Positions 25,918 to 34,711 of a stretch of DNA of 64,000 bases are shown here, piece after piece. A program made the translations under genes and the position numbers. The notes under the pieces were generated by a model, which was not told the origin of the DNA, did not search any database, and worked only from the letters and a program-made list of their open reading frames with translations. The stretch is from NCBI GenBank assembly GCA_963819905.1, contig CAWFXP010000005.1:1-64000 (forward strand), read 5' to 3'. The DNA is from CAWCQC01 sp963819905 (GTDB lineage: Bacteria; Actinomycetota; Thermoleophilia; Gaiellales; Gaiellaceae). Each line of letters opens with the position of its first letter. Position 1 is the first letter of the stretch.

Positions 25918-28254
25918 TCAGCCGGCGACACCTTCGCGAAGGCTGGCGAGAACCGCGTCCAGATCCCCTTCTGCGACCAGCACCCGGCGCGGCTTCGACC
26001 CCTCGTACCCCGAGATGATCCCGCGCCGCTCGAGCATGTCGACGAGACGCCCGGCGCGCGTGTAGCCGACGCGGAGGCGCCGCTGGATCAGCGAGACCGA
26101 TGCGGTCTGTGTCTGGACGACCACCTCGATCGCACGCTCGAGCAGCGGATCCTCGTCCGGATCGAGGTCGTCGGCGTCGCCGGCCTCCCCCGGCGCCCCT
26201 TCCGGAGGCTCGAGGAGCGACTCGTCGAGCTCCTGCGGCCGCTGCCCGCGGCACTGGTCGACGATCAGGGCGATCTCCTCCTCGCTCACGTACGCGCCCT
26301 GGACACGCTGCAGCCTCGACGTTCCGAGGGGCTTGAACAGCATGTCGCCCTGCCCGAGAAGCGCCTCGGCGCCCGAGGCGTCGAGAATGACCCGGCTGTC
26401 GGTCTGGCTGGACACGGCGAAGGCGATGCGGGACGGGACGTTTGCCTTGATCATGCCCGTGATGACGTCGACGGAAGGTCGCTGCGTCGCAAGGACGAGG
26501 TGGATGCCCACGGCGCGGGACTTCTGGGCGAGCCGGATGACCGAGTCCTCGACGTCCTGCGGCGAGATCATCATCAGGTCGGCGAGCTCGTCGATGACCA
26601 CGAGCAGATAGGGGATCGGCTCCTCGCCGCGCTTTCGCAGGACGCGGTTGAGCTCGGGCAGGTTCCGGGCGCGCGCGACGCTCATCCGCTCGTAGCGGCG
26701 CTCCATCTCCTGGACGACGTTCGCAAGCGCCGCCGCCGCGCGTTTCGGGCTCGAGACGACCGAGGTCAGGAGGTGCGGAATCGACTCGTAGAGACCGAGC
26801 TCCACCCGCTTGGGGTCGATCAGGATCATGCGCACCTCGTCCGGGGTCGCCCGCAGGAGCACCGAGCAGAGGAGCGTGTTGATACAGCCGGACTTCCCGG
26901 AGCCGGTGGTGCCGGCGATCAGGAGGTGAGGCATCCGGGCGAGGTCCGTCGAGACGGATGCGCCGGAGATGTCCTTTCCGAGCCAGACGGCGAGAGGGCT
27001 CGCGTTGCCGCCGATGTCGTCGTAGATGTCCCCCAGCGTGACGAGGTTCGGAGCGAGGTTCGGGACCTCGACCCCGACCGCCTGCTTCCCGGGGATCGGT
27101 GCGAGGATGCGAATCTCGGTCGTCGCCAGTGCGTACGCCAGGTCGTCCCGGAGTGCCGAGACGCGGGACACCTTCGTTCCGGGTGCGAGCTGCAGCTCGT
27201 AGCGGGTGACGCGCGGTCCGGACACCTGGCCGATGACTGTCGCCTCGATGCCGAAGTGGGCGAGCGTCTGAACGAGGGTCTCCGCCGTCCGCTCGGCCGC
27301 TTTCGCGGGCTGGCCGCTTGCCTCGCGGGAGCGCCGGAGGAGCGCACGGTCCGGGAGCCGGTACTCGGGATGTGGCTCCGGGTCGTCGAAGAGGACGTCA
27401 GCGGGGGTTTCCTCCGTCGACGGCGGCTCGAGCGAAGGCTCGTCGACCTCGGCGGCGTCGTCCTCGGGCACGAGCTGCTCGAGGAGCAGCGGAATGGCCC
27501 CGGTCGACTGGTCGTGCGACGGACCGAGGACGTCCCCGTAGGCCTCCACGCCGTCGACGGGAGGCGATGACGCACTGCTCCAGTCAGCGGTGAAGGAGTC
27601 GGGCACGCCCTGCATGCGCTCGACGGAGCGCCGGGCCGCCCGTGCCGTGTGGCGCGCCAGGTGACCTCCGGCGCGGGCCGAGTGGTGAAGTGCCGCGCCG
27701 AGCGACGCCCCCGAGACGAGGACGATGCCGACGACGAGGCCGAGCACGGTGACGATGGTCACGCCGGCGCCTCCGAGCAGCTTGTCGAGGACGATGTAGA
27801 GGACGGCGCCGACGATGCCGCCGTAGTCCTGGACGGCGTCGACGTCGAGCGAGTCAGGAGGCGGCGAGTCCGGTCCGAGGCCGAACTGGCCACTCCCGAA
27901 TGCGAGCAGCACGGCGAGCGTGAGGACGACGAGGCCCGTCCGGAACGGCCGCACGTCGGGCAGGCTCGAGCGGGCGAGCAGCAGGCCGCCGAGCGCGCCG
28001 GTGACGAGCGGCAGGAGCACAGAGGCCCCGCCGAAGAGGACGTCCAGGCTCGAGACGACGCGACTGCCGACGAGGCCGCCGTCCCAGCCGAACCAGAGCA
28101 CGACGGCGAGGAACACCGACACCGCGACGAGCCCGAGCCCGGCGAGCTCGTGGTGCTGGTGCTCCCTGCCCGCGACCCTACGGCGAGGGCTCCCCGAGCC
28201 GCCGCCGGGGCTCGGCTTCGGGCGCGCGCGAGAGGAACGCTTCACCGGCGCCAT
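25918..28254 (-). CDS. ftsK: DNA translocase FtsK/SpoIIIE
   Basis: 778 residues from ATG 28254. Four or more N-terminal membrane helices, a linker, the alpha domain, a RecA-like motor with Walker A IAGTTGSGKSGCINTL and Walker B YLLVVIDELADLM, LATQRPSVDVITGMIKAN, and a C-terminal winged-helix gamma domain (VSLIQRRLRVGYTRAGRLVD) that reads KOPS/SRS sequences. It pumps chromosome ends through the closing septum. The 105-codon open extension beyond 28254 is not homologous. Confidence 0.95.
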   Translation of the reverse strand: MAPVKRSSRARPKPSPGGGSGSPRRRVAGREHQHHELAGLGLVAVSVFLAVVLWFGWDGGLVGSRVVSSLDVLFGGASVLLPLVTGALGGLLLARSSLPDVRPFRTGLVVLTLAVLLAFGSGQFGLGPDSPPPDSLDVDAVQDYGGIVGAVLYIVLDKLLGGAGVTIVTVLGLVVGIVLVSGASLGAALHHSARAGGHLARHTARAARRSVERMQGVPDSFTADWSSASSPPVDGVEAYGDVLGPSHDQSTGAIPLLLEQLVPEDDAAEVDEPSLEPPSTEETPADVLFDDPEPHPEYRLPDRALLRRSREASGQPAKAAERTAETLVQTLAHFGIEATVIGQVSGPRVTRYELQLAPGTKVSRVSALRDDLAYALATTEIRILAPIPGKQAVGVEVPNLAPNLVTLGDIYDDIGGNASPLAVWLGKDISGASVSTDLARMPHLLIAGTTGSGKSGCINTLLCSVLLRATPDEVRMILIDPKRVELGLYESIPHLLTSVVSSPKRAAAALANVVQEMERRYERMSVARARNLPELNRVLRKRGEEPIPYLLVVIDELADLMMISPQDVEDSVIRLAQKSRAVGIHLVLATQRPSVDVITGMIKANVPSRIAFAVSSQTDSRVILDASGAEALLGQGDMLFKPLGTSRLQRVQGAYVSEEEIALIVDQCRGQRPQELDESLLEPPEGAPGEAGDADDLDPDEDPLLERAIEVVVQTQTASVSLIQRRLRVGYTRAGRLVDMLERRGIISGYEGSKPRRVLVAEGDLDAVLASLREGVAG

Positions 28255-28301
28255 GCAGCGGAGTTCGGCGGGCGACGCCGGGCTCCTGCCGTCCCCGGGG
28301 G

Positions 28302-28835
28302 TCAGGCGGCGAGTGCGCGCAGGTCGTCGGCGGCGCCGAACAGGTTCTCTCGGAGGTCGAACAGGCCGGCCCAGAGCGACGCCCGGTCGGGCGCCGACTC
28401 GAAGCGGGCCGAGGCCGCCAGGCCCTCGAGCGCCCGTACGAGCACGGCCAGCTCCAGGTATGCCTGCGCGACCCGATGAGGCGCCACGGAGACGCCCGCC
28501 CGGCGGAGGACGGGCTCCCATTCGAGCAGCTCGGCCGCGCCCGGCTGCCCGTACCAGGGACGGCCCTCGGCGATCTCGCTCTCGAGCTCGAGCAGGTAGC
28601 GGTCGAGCGGATGCTCGAGCCCCGTGAGCGCCGTCTCCGCGCGTTCGGCCGCCCGGCGGAGGGCCGCCTGGCGCTTGCCGACCGTGCAGGGCTGAGGCTC
28701 GCCGCGTGCCCAGCCGTCGAGCAGCCGGCAGAACGCGAGCGCGGCCGCCTCGCAGGATCGCAGCGACTGGACGAGGCGGAGGCTCGTGCTCTCCGAGACG
28801 CCGTACGACTCGATCAGATCGGCCCAGCCGGCCAC
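28302..28835 (-). CDS. Helical hypothetical protein between rnj and ftsK
   Basis: 177 residues, all-helical in appearance, rich in Ala/Leu/Glu with conserved-looking WADLIESYG at the start and WYGQPGAAELLEWEPVL in the middle. GTG 28835 lies two bases after the rnj stop, so translation is probably coupled. No known motif was seen; its codon use matches its neighbours. The much longer open frame upstream is antisense to rnj and is discarded. Confidence 0.65.
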   Translation of the reverse strand: MAGWADLIESYGVSESTSLRLVQSLRSCEAAALAFCRLLDGWARGEPQPCTVGKRQAALRRAAERAETALTGLEHPLDRYLLELESEIAEGRPWYGQPGAAELLEWEPVLRRAGVSVAPHRVAQAYLELAVLVRALEGLAASARFESAPDRASLWAGLFDLRENLFGAADDLRALAA

Positions 28836-28837
28836 CG

Positions 28838-30490
28838 CTACACCTCGAGCACCACGGGCAGGATCATCGGGCGGCGACCGGTCCTCGCGTAGACGAGCTG
28901 GCCGAGCGCGTCGTGGAGGTGCTCCTGGATCAGCTTGAGCTCCCCGATCCCCTCGGAGAGGCACGAGCGCAGCACGAGCTCTGCCTCCTGACGCGCCTCC
29001 GCCAGGATCTCGTCCGGGTCGGAGAACCCGCGCGCGATGACCTCGGGCGCGGCGACCTCGCTGCCGTTCTGGGGCGCGATCGTCGTCACGATGATCAGCA
29101 CCCCGTCCTCGGCGAGGTGGCGCCGGTCGCGCAGCGAGGCGTCGCGGATGTCCCCGACCGCCAGCCCGTCGACGAAGGTGATGCCCGCGGGTACCTGGTC
29201 GACGATCCGGGCGTCTGAGCTCGTCAGCTCGACGACGCTGCCGTTGTCTGCGATCGGGATCCGCTCGGGCGGGACGCCGGCGTCGCGCGCGAGGCGTGCG
29301 TGGGCCGCCAGCATCCGGTACTCGCCGTGGATCGGCATGACCGACCGTGGGCGCAGGAGCGCGATCATCGTGCGGAGCTCCTCCGCGTTTCCGTGCCCCG
29401 ACACGTGGACGGGCGCGATCTCCTGGTGGAGGACCTCGGCCCCCGCCTTCGCCAGCCGGTTGATCGTGTCGTGGACGCGCAGCTCGTTGCCGGGTACCGG
29501 CTTCGCCGAGATGATCACCGTGTCGCCGTCCTCGATCTGGACGTGCTGGTGGTCGCCGTAGGCGATCCGGGTGAGCGCCGACAGCGGCTCGCCCTGGCTT
29601 CCGGTGCAGAGGATCATCGTCTCCTCCGGCGCGAGCTCCGCGAGGTCGCCCGGGCGGACGAAGACCTCCTCGGGCACGTCGAGGTAGCCGAGGTTGCGGG
29701 CGATGTTGATGTTCTTGCGAAGCGAGCGTCCGATCACGCAGACGCTGCGACCGGTCGCCTCGGCGACCTCGATCGCCTGCTGCATCCGGTGCACGTTCGA
29801 GGCGAAGGAGGCGATGAGGACGCGCCCCTCGAGCCGTGGGATGATCGCCCTGAACGCCTCGCCCACCGTCCGCTCGGACGGCGTCACGCCCGGTCGCTCG
29901 GCGTTCGTCGAGTCGCCGAGGAGCAGGTCGACGCCGCGGTTGCCGATGTCCGCCAGACGGCCGACGTCCGTGCGGAACCCGTCGACCGGGGTGTGGTCGA
30001 TCTTGTAGTCGCCGGTGTGGACGATGCGGCCGGCGGGCGTGTCGAGCACGACCGCAACGGTGTCCGGTATCGAGTGCGCGACCCGCACGAACTCTGCGGT
30101 GAAGGGCCCGATGCGCACCGCGCCGCCCTCCGGGTCGGCCTCGACCAGCTCCGAGGCGCGCAGCAGGCCGTGCTCGTCGAGCTTCGACTTCACGAGACCG
30201 AGCGTGAGGCGGGTGGCCCACACCTCGGGGATCTCGAGCTCGCGGAGGAGATACGGGAGCGCGCCGACGTGATCCTCGTGGCCGTGCGTCAGGACGACCG
30301 CCCGGATCTGGTCGGCACGATCGGCGAGGTAGGAGAAGTCGGGAAGCAGCAGATCGACGCCGAGATGCTCGTCCCGCGGGAACGCCAGTCCGGCGTCGAC
30401 GACGACGATTCCCTCGTCGCTCTCGAACACGGTCATGTTCTTGCCGACCTCGCCGAGGCCGCCGAGCGGGATGATGCGGACGCGCTGCAC
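28838..30490 (-). CDS. rnj: Ribonuclease J
   Basis: 550 residues, metallo-beta-lactamase/beta-CASP family. Zinc motif HGHEDHVGALPYLL, further metal ligands in VAHSIPDT and HTGDYKID, beta-CASP CTGSQGEP and HVSGHGNAEEL. RNase J has 5'-3' exonuclease and endonuclease activity on mRNA and rRNA. dapA lies 33 bases upstream on the same strand, as in many Gram-positives. Confidence 0.96.
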   Translation of the reverse strand: MQRVRIIPLGGLGEVGKNMTVFESDEGIVVVDAGLAFPRDEHLGVDLLLPDFSYLADRADQIRAVVLTHGHEDHVGALPYLLRELEIPEVWATRLTLGLVKSKLDEHGLLRASELVEADPEGGAVRIGPFTAEFVRVAHSIPDTVAVVLDTPAGRIVHTGDYKIDHTPVDGFRTDVGRLADIGNRGVDLLLGDSTNAERPGVTPSERTVGEAFRAIIPRLEGRVLIASFASNVHRMQQAIEVAEATGRSVCVIGRSLRKNINIARNLGYLDVPEEVFVRPGDLAELAPEETMILCTGSQGEPLSALTRIAYGDHQHVQIEDGDTVIISAKPVPGNELRVHDTINRLAKAGAEVLHQEIAPVHVSGHGNAEELRTMIALLRPRSVMPIHGEYRMLAAHARLARDAGVPPERIPIADNGSVVELTSSDARIVDQVPAGITFVDGLAVGDIRDASLRDRRHLAEDGVLIIVTTIAPQNGSEVAAPEVIARGFSDPDEILAEARQEAELVLRSCLSEGIGELKLIQEHLHDALGQLVYARTGRRPMILPVVLEV

Positions 30491-30523
30491 CGGCAGAGTG
30501 TAGCCCTGGACTCGCCGGAGCTC

Positions 30524-31411
30524 TCAGGCGGCTGCGGCGGCGAGGATGCCGCAGCGCTCGAGGCTCGTCCGCAGAAGGACCTCCTCCTCGGCGCTCGGCT
30601 CGACGAGCGGCAGACGGAAGCCGCCGACGTCGTGACCGGCCATCGCCAGGGCGGTCTTCACCGGGATCGGATTCGTCGTGATCGAGAGCGCCTCCATCAC
30701 CGGCCGGAGCTGCCGGTCGAGCCCCCGCGCCGCGTCGACGTCACCGCTCTTGAAGCGCTGGATCTGCTCCTTCACCTGCCGCCCGACGAGGTGCGTGTAG
30801 ACGCAGACGCCACCGACGCCTCCGAGCTCCAGGAACGGCTGGACGAGGTCGTCGTTTCCGGCGTAGAGGTCGAGGCGTGTCCCCTCGACGATGTGTCGCG
30901 CCTCGGCAGGATCGGTGGTCGCCTGCTTGACGGCGGCGACCGTCGGGATCTCCGCGAGCGCCGAGATCGTCTCCGGCGTCATGTTGACGACGCAGCGCTG
31001 CGGGATGTTGTACGCGATCAGCGGCCTGTCGCTCGCCTCGGCGATCGCGCGGAAGTGCGCGACGATGCCCCTCTGGGGCGGCTTGTTGTAGTACGGCGTG
31101 ACCACGAGGAAGCCGTCGACCCCGAGCTCGTGGGCGCGGCTCGTAAGGTGAACGGAGTGGCCGGTGTCGTTCGTCCCCGTCCCGGCGATCACCGTCGCTC
31201 GGCCGCCCACGGCCTCGACGGCGGCCGCGAAGAGCTCGAGCTTCTCGTCGTCCGTGAGCGTCGACGCCTCGCCGGTCGTGCCGGCCACGACGATGCCGTC
31301 CGAGCCGTTCGTCGACGAGGTGGCCGGCAGAGGCGCTGGAACGCGTCGAGATCGACCGAGCCGTCCGCCGCGAACGGCGTGACGATGGCCGTCGAGGACC
31401 TCGCCGAGCAT
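30524..31411 (-). CDS. dapA: 4-hydroxy-tetrahydrodipicolinate synthase, 5' end frameshifted
   Basis: About 295 residues, TIM barrel. The intact part has VAGTTGEASTLT, GTGTNDTGHSVHLT, VTPYYNKPPQRG and the tyrosine and Schiff-base lysine motifs LIAYNIPQR and AAVKQATTD. It condenses pyruvate with aspartate semialdehyde. The first 40 codons are split over three frames: MLGEV, then STAIVTPFAADGSVDLDAFQ, then HLVDE and GSDGIVVAG. Deleting one base at each of three points between about 31305 and 31400 restores a normal N terminus. Start ATG 31411. Confidence 0.88.
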   Translation of the reverse strand: MLGEVLDGHRHAVRGGRLGRSRRVPAPLPATSSTNGSDGIVVAGTTGEASTLTDDEKLELFAAAVEAVGGRATVIAGTGTNDTGHSVHLTSRAHELGVDGFLVVTPYYNKPPQRGIVAHFRAIAEASDRPLIAYNIPQRCVVNMTPETISALAEIPTVAAVKQATTDPAEARHIVEGTRLDLYAGNDDLVQPFLELGGVGGVCVYTHLVGRQVKEQIQRFKSGDVDAARGLDRQLRPVMEALSITTNPIPVKTALAMAGHDVGGFRLPLVEPSAEEEVLLRTSLERCGILAAAAA

Positions 31412-31486
31412 GCGGTCATCGTAGCGCGGCCCCCGACGCACGGTCGTGCGGGACGGGTCCGCCGGTGGGCGGGACAGCTCCCGCCC

Positions 31487-32132
31487 CTACAGGACGGCTT
31501 CGAGCCCGACCGTGAGGCCGGGCGGGAGGCCGGGAGGCGCTCGAGCGCGAGCAGCACCCCCGGGACGAACGCCTCTCGGGACGTCGTATCGTGGCGGATG
31601 GTCAGGGTCTGACCCGGCGCGCCGAGGATCACCTCCTGGTGGGCGACGAGGCCCGGCAGCCGCACGGAGTGGATCGGGACCTCGCCCGGCAGGCGAGCCG
31701 CCGTCGCCTTCGCCGGTTCCCGACGGCGCGTCGATCTTCGTCTCGTGGTGCAGCTCGACGATCTCCGCAGCCGGCATGTGGCGCGCTGCCTCTTCGGCGA
31801 AACGCATCATCAGGACGGCCCCGATCGCGAAGTTCGGGACGACGAGGCAGGGACGCCCTTGCTCGCGCGCGATCAGGTCGAGCTCGCTCGAGGCCGTCCG
31901 GCGGTCAGCCCGGTCGTTCCGACGAGGCACGGGACTCCGGCACCGAGCGCCCTGCGGACGTTCCCGAGCACGGCCGCCGGCGCCGTGAAGTCGACGGCGG
32001 CGTCGTGACCCTCGAGCGACGGGCTCTCCCCCACCTCGACGCCCGTGACGTCGTGTCCCGCCGCGCGAAGCGCGGGCCGAGGACCGCTGCCGACCTTCCC
32101 GTCCCGCGCCGAACAGGAGAGCCACGCTTCAC
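31487..32132 (-). CDS. dapB: 4-hydroxy-tetrahydrodipicolinate reductase, frameshifted
   Basis: About 215 residues, NAD(P)H-dependent. Recoverable pieces include VLGPALRAAGHDVTGVEVGE-like and DAAVDFTAPAAVLGNV in one frame, VVPNFAIGAVLMMRFAEEAA with catalytic ELHHETKIDAPSGT in a second, and SREAFVPGVLLALERLP in a third, ending GLPPGLTVGLEAVL. At least three indels are needed. GTG 32132 overlaps the M16 gene stop (GTGA). dapB-dapA are adjacent, giving the second half of the DAP pathway on this strand. Confidence 0.8.
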
Positions 32133-33442
32133 GCCGCCTGCGAGCGCTCGACGAGGTCGGGGCTGACGCGCGCGACCGCGTCCAGGAAGCGCTCCTCGCT
32201 CGGGCCGATCCCCGCGGCCGAGAGCCGCTCCGGGGCGAGCAGCGTCGCGGCGAGCTGCGACGACACCCTCTGCGTCGACGGCTTCGATCTCGGCCGAGGA
32301 TCGCGGTCGAGCGAGAGGAGCTCGGAGTCGGTGATCACCGACTTGCCGAGGCGGCTCATGCGATTCGAGGTCGACTCCATCGAGAGCATGATCCGACCCT
32401 TGAGGTTCTCCTTCGCCCGTCGACAGCTCCGCCTCGCCGACGTCGCCGCCGGCGAGAGTCGGCGATCTCGGCGCGCGACGATCTCCAGGCACGTCGGCGA
32501 GGTTCTCCTCCCGCGTGCCGACGTAGACCCCGATCTCGCCGGTGTCCGCGTAGAGGGACGCGAACGTGTAGACGGCATAGGCGAGCCCGCGCTTCTCGCG
32601 GATCTCCTGGAAGAGACGCGACGAGGCCGAGCCGCCGAGGATGCTGTCGAGAATCGACGCCGTGAAGCGGCGGCGGTCGGAGCGCGCGATCGCGGGAGCG
32701 CCGATGCAGACGTGGTACTGCTCGGTGTCCTTCGCTGGAAGACGGTGCTCCGCGGCGGCGGCGCGACGAGCGGCGGGCGCGCGCCGTGGCGTGCGCGCGG
32801 GCGGCGTCGACTTCTTCGCGGCCATCCGCTGGCAGAGCTCGGCCGAGCCGATCGTGGTCGATGCTGCCGGCGGCTGCGACCACGAGGTTCGGGCCGATGT
32901 AGCGCGCGCGGTGGTGCGCGAGCGAGCGCGCGCCTCGTCATGGTCGAGATGACGTCGGCGCTTCCGATCACCGGCCGGCCGAGCGGATGAGTCGCCGAAG
33001 ATCGCCTGGGTGATCAGGTCGTGGACGAGCTCCTGCGGGGCGTCCTCGTACATCGCGATCTCCTCGAGCACGACCTCTCGCTCCGAGTCGAGATCCGCGA
33101 AGGTCGGGGCGAACACCATGTCGGTCATCACGTCGAGCGCCGTCTCGATGTGCTCGTCCATGACGCGGGCGTAGACGACCGTGTACTCGCGGGTCGTCGC
33201 CGCGTTCAGCTCCCCGCCGATCCCGTCGAAGATCTCCGCGATGTCCTGCGCCGAGTAGGAGCTGCGTGCCCTTGAAGAGGAGGTGCTCGAGGAAGTGGCT
33301 CGACGCCCGCCCGCGCGTCGTCCTCGTCGCGCGAGCCGGCTGCCGATCCAGAGGCCGATGGCGACCGAGCGGACGCCGTCGAGCCGCTCGCGTGACGACC
33401 CGCTCGCCGTCGTCGAGCGCGCTCAGCAGGTACGTTCTGCAC
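32129..33442 (-). CDS. M16-family zinc peptidase, multiply frameshifted
   Basis: Pitrilysin/processing-peptidase family, about 430 residues when repaired. The inverted zinc motif is visible as SHFLEHLLFKGT, with the downstream glutamate region GELNAATTREYT in another frame, then MDEHIETALDVMTDMVFAPT and EREVVLEEIAMYEDAPQEL. The C-terminal half-domain has ILDSILGGSASSRLFQEIRE. At least four indels break the frame. The pnp-M16-dapB order is common in Gram-positive genomes. Substrates in this family are often signal peptides or misfolded secreted proteins, but none is established here. Confidence 0.8.
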
Positions 33443-34665
33443 CGCAGTCGCCGGAGGCTACGACGACCCCTCGCCCGGTAGCGGCAGCCCGGGCTTCCCG
33501 ATCGAGCCTGGCGAGGCCCTCGACGACCTTCAGCGGCCCGCGCGCGAGCCCGCCGGCCGCCTCGCCGGGATGAGCCGAGATCGCCGCAGAGCAGCGCCTT
33601 CGACCACCGGCCAGACGACGCGTCGGCCGCGACAGCGCGAACGCGAGGCGCGGGAAGCGATCGAACGCGAGCTTCGCGCCCCACGAGGCGGCGGTGAGGC
33701 GCGCGAGCGCCGGCGCAGGGCGCGCGTCGTACGGCTCGAGGCCGGCGGCCCGCCCGCCGAGGACGTCCAGGGCGGCCTCGGCGGCGAGCCGCGCGGAGAC
33801 GAACGCCTCGTACATGCCGTCGCCCGGAGAGCGGGTCGACGAGCCCGGCGGCGTCGCCGACGAGCAGGGCTCGCCCGCGGGCGAGACGGCGCCTCGGGCC
33901 GGCGCAGCGGCAGCCGGTAGCCCCGCACGCTGCTCGAGCGCCTCCGGCGGAGACGCCGTGCGCGTGGCATAGCGTGCGCAGGTGCTCGCGCAGCGCCGGC
34001 CCCTCCCGCTCCCAGCCTCCCACGCCGAAGTTCGCGTGGTCGCCCTTCGGGAAGACCCAGCCGTAGCCGCCCGGGAACGGTGCCGAGCTCGACGACCGCC
34101 TTCCCGCGGTAGCGCTCCTCGCCGATTGCGTCGTACGGCCAGGTTGCCCTCGAGCGCGACGCCGTAGGTCGGGCTCGTGCGCCGAGGCCGAGCGTGCCGA
34201 GCCGAGACGCCGTTCGCGCCGTCGGCGCCGATCAGCACCGCGGCTGCAGCCGCTCGCGTGCCGACCGTCGACCGTGAAGCCGCCTCCGACGTCTCGCCCG
34301 ACCGCCGTCACTTTCGCGCCGTCGCGGAAGTCGGCTCCTGCCGCCGCGGCCTGCTCGGCGAGGTAGGCGTCGAGCCGGCGGCGCTGGGTCATGAGGATGA
34401 GCGGGTCGCGACGCTGCGGCGGACGTAGCGCGACCGATAGCGCGAGCCGGAACTCGCATCGCTGTCGACGACGTGCTCGACGACCGGGTCGACGCGAGCG
34501 GCAGCTGGCGGACGGCGCGCAGCGTCAGGCCGCCGCCGCAGGGCTTGTCGCGCGGGAACCGAGCCCGGTCGAGCAGCAGGACCGACGCACCCTCGCTTGC
34601 CAGCCGGTAGGCCGTCACGGAGCCCGCCGGCCCGGCGCCGACGACGATCGCGTCGAACGCGTCAC
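33423..34665 (-). CDS. Geranylgeranyl-reductase-family flavoprotein, frameshifted
   Basis: About 400 residues, p-hydroxybenzoate-hydroxylase-like fold. Recovered in pieces: FAD Rossmann VVGAGPAGSVTAYRLASEG followed by LLDRARFPRDKPCGGGL, then the second FAD site LVGDAAGLVDPLSGDG and MYEAFVSARLAAEAALDVLG. In actinobacteria this family includes menaquinone-saturating and archaeal-type lipid reductases. Several single-base shifts occur, and the start is uncertain because the first codons are also shifted (GTG 34665 is the nearest). It lies between pnp and the M16 gene, not its usual place. Confidence 0.72.
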
Positions 34666-34711
34666 GTGCAGATGGTAACGGCGGCGGCAGGTGGCTCGGC
34701 CCCGCCGGCGC

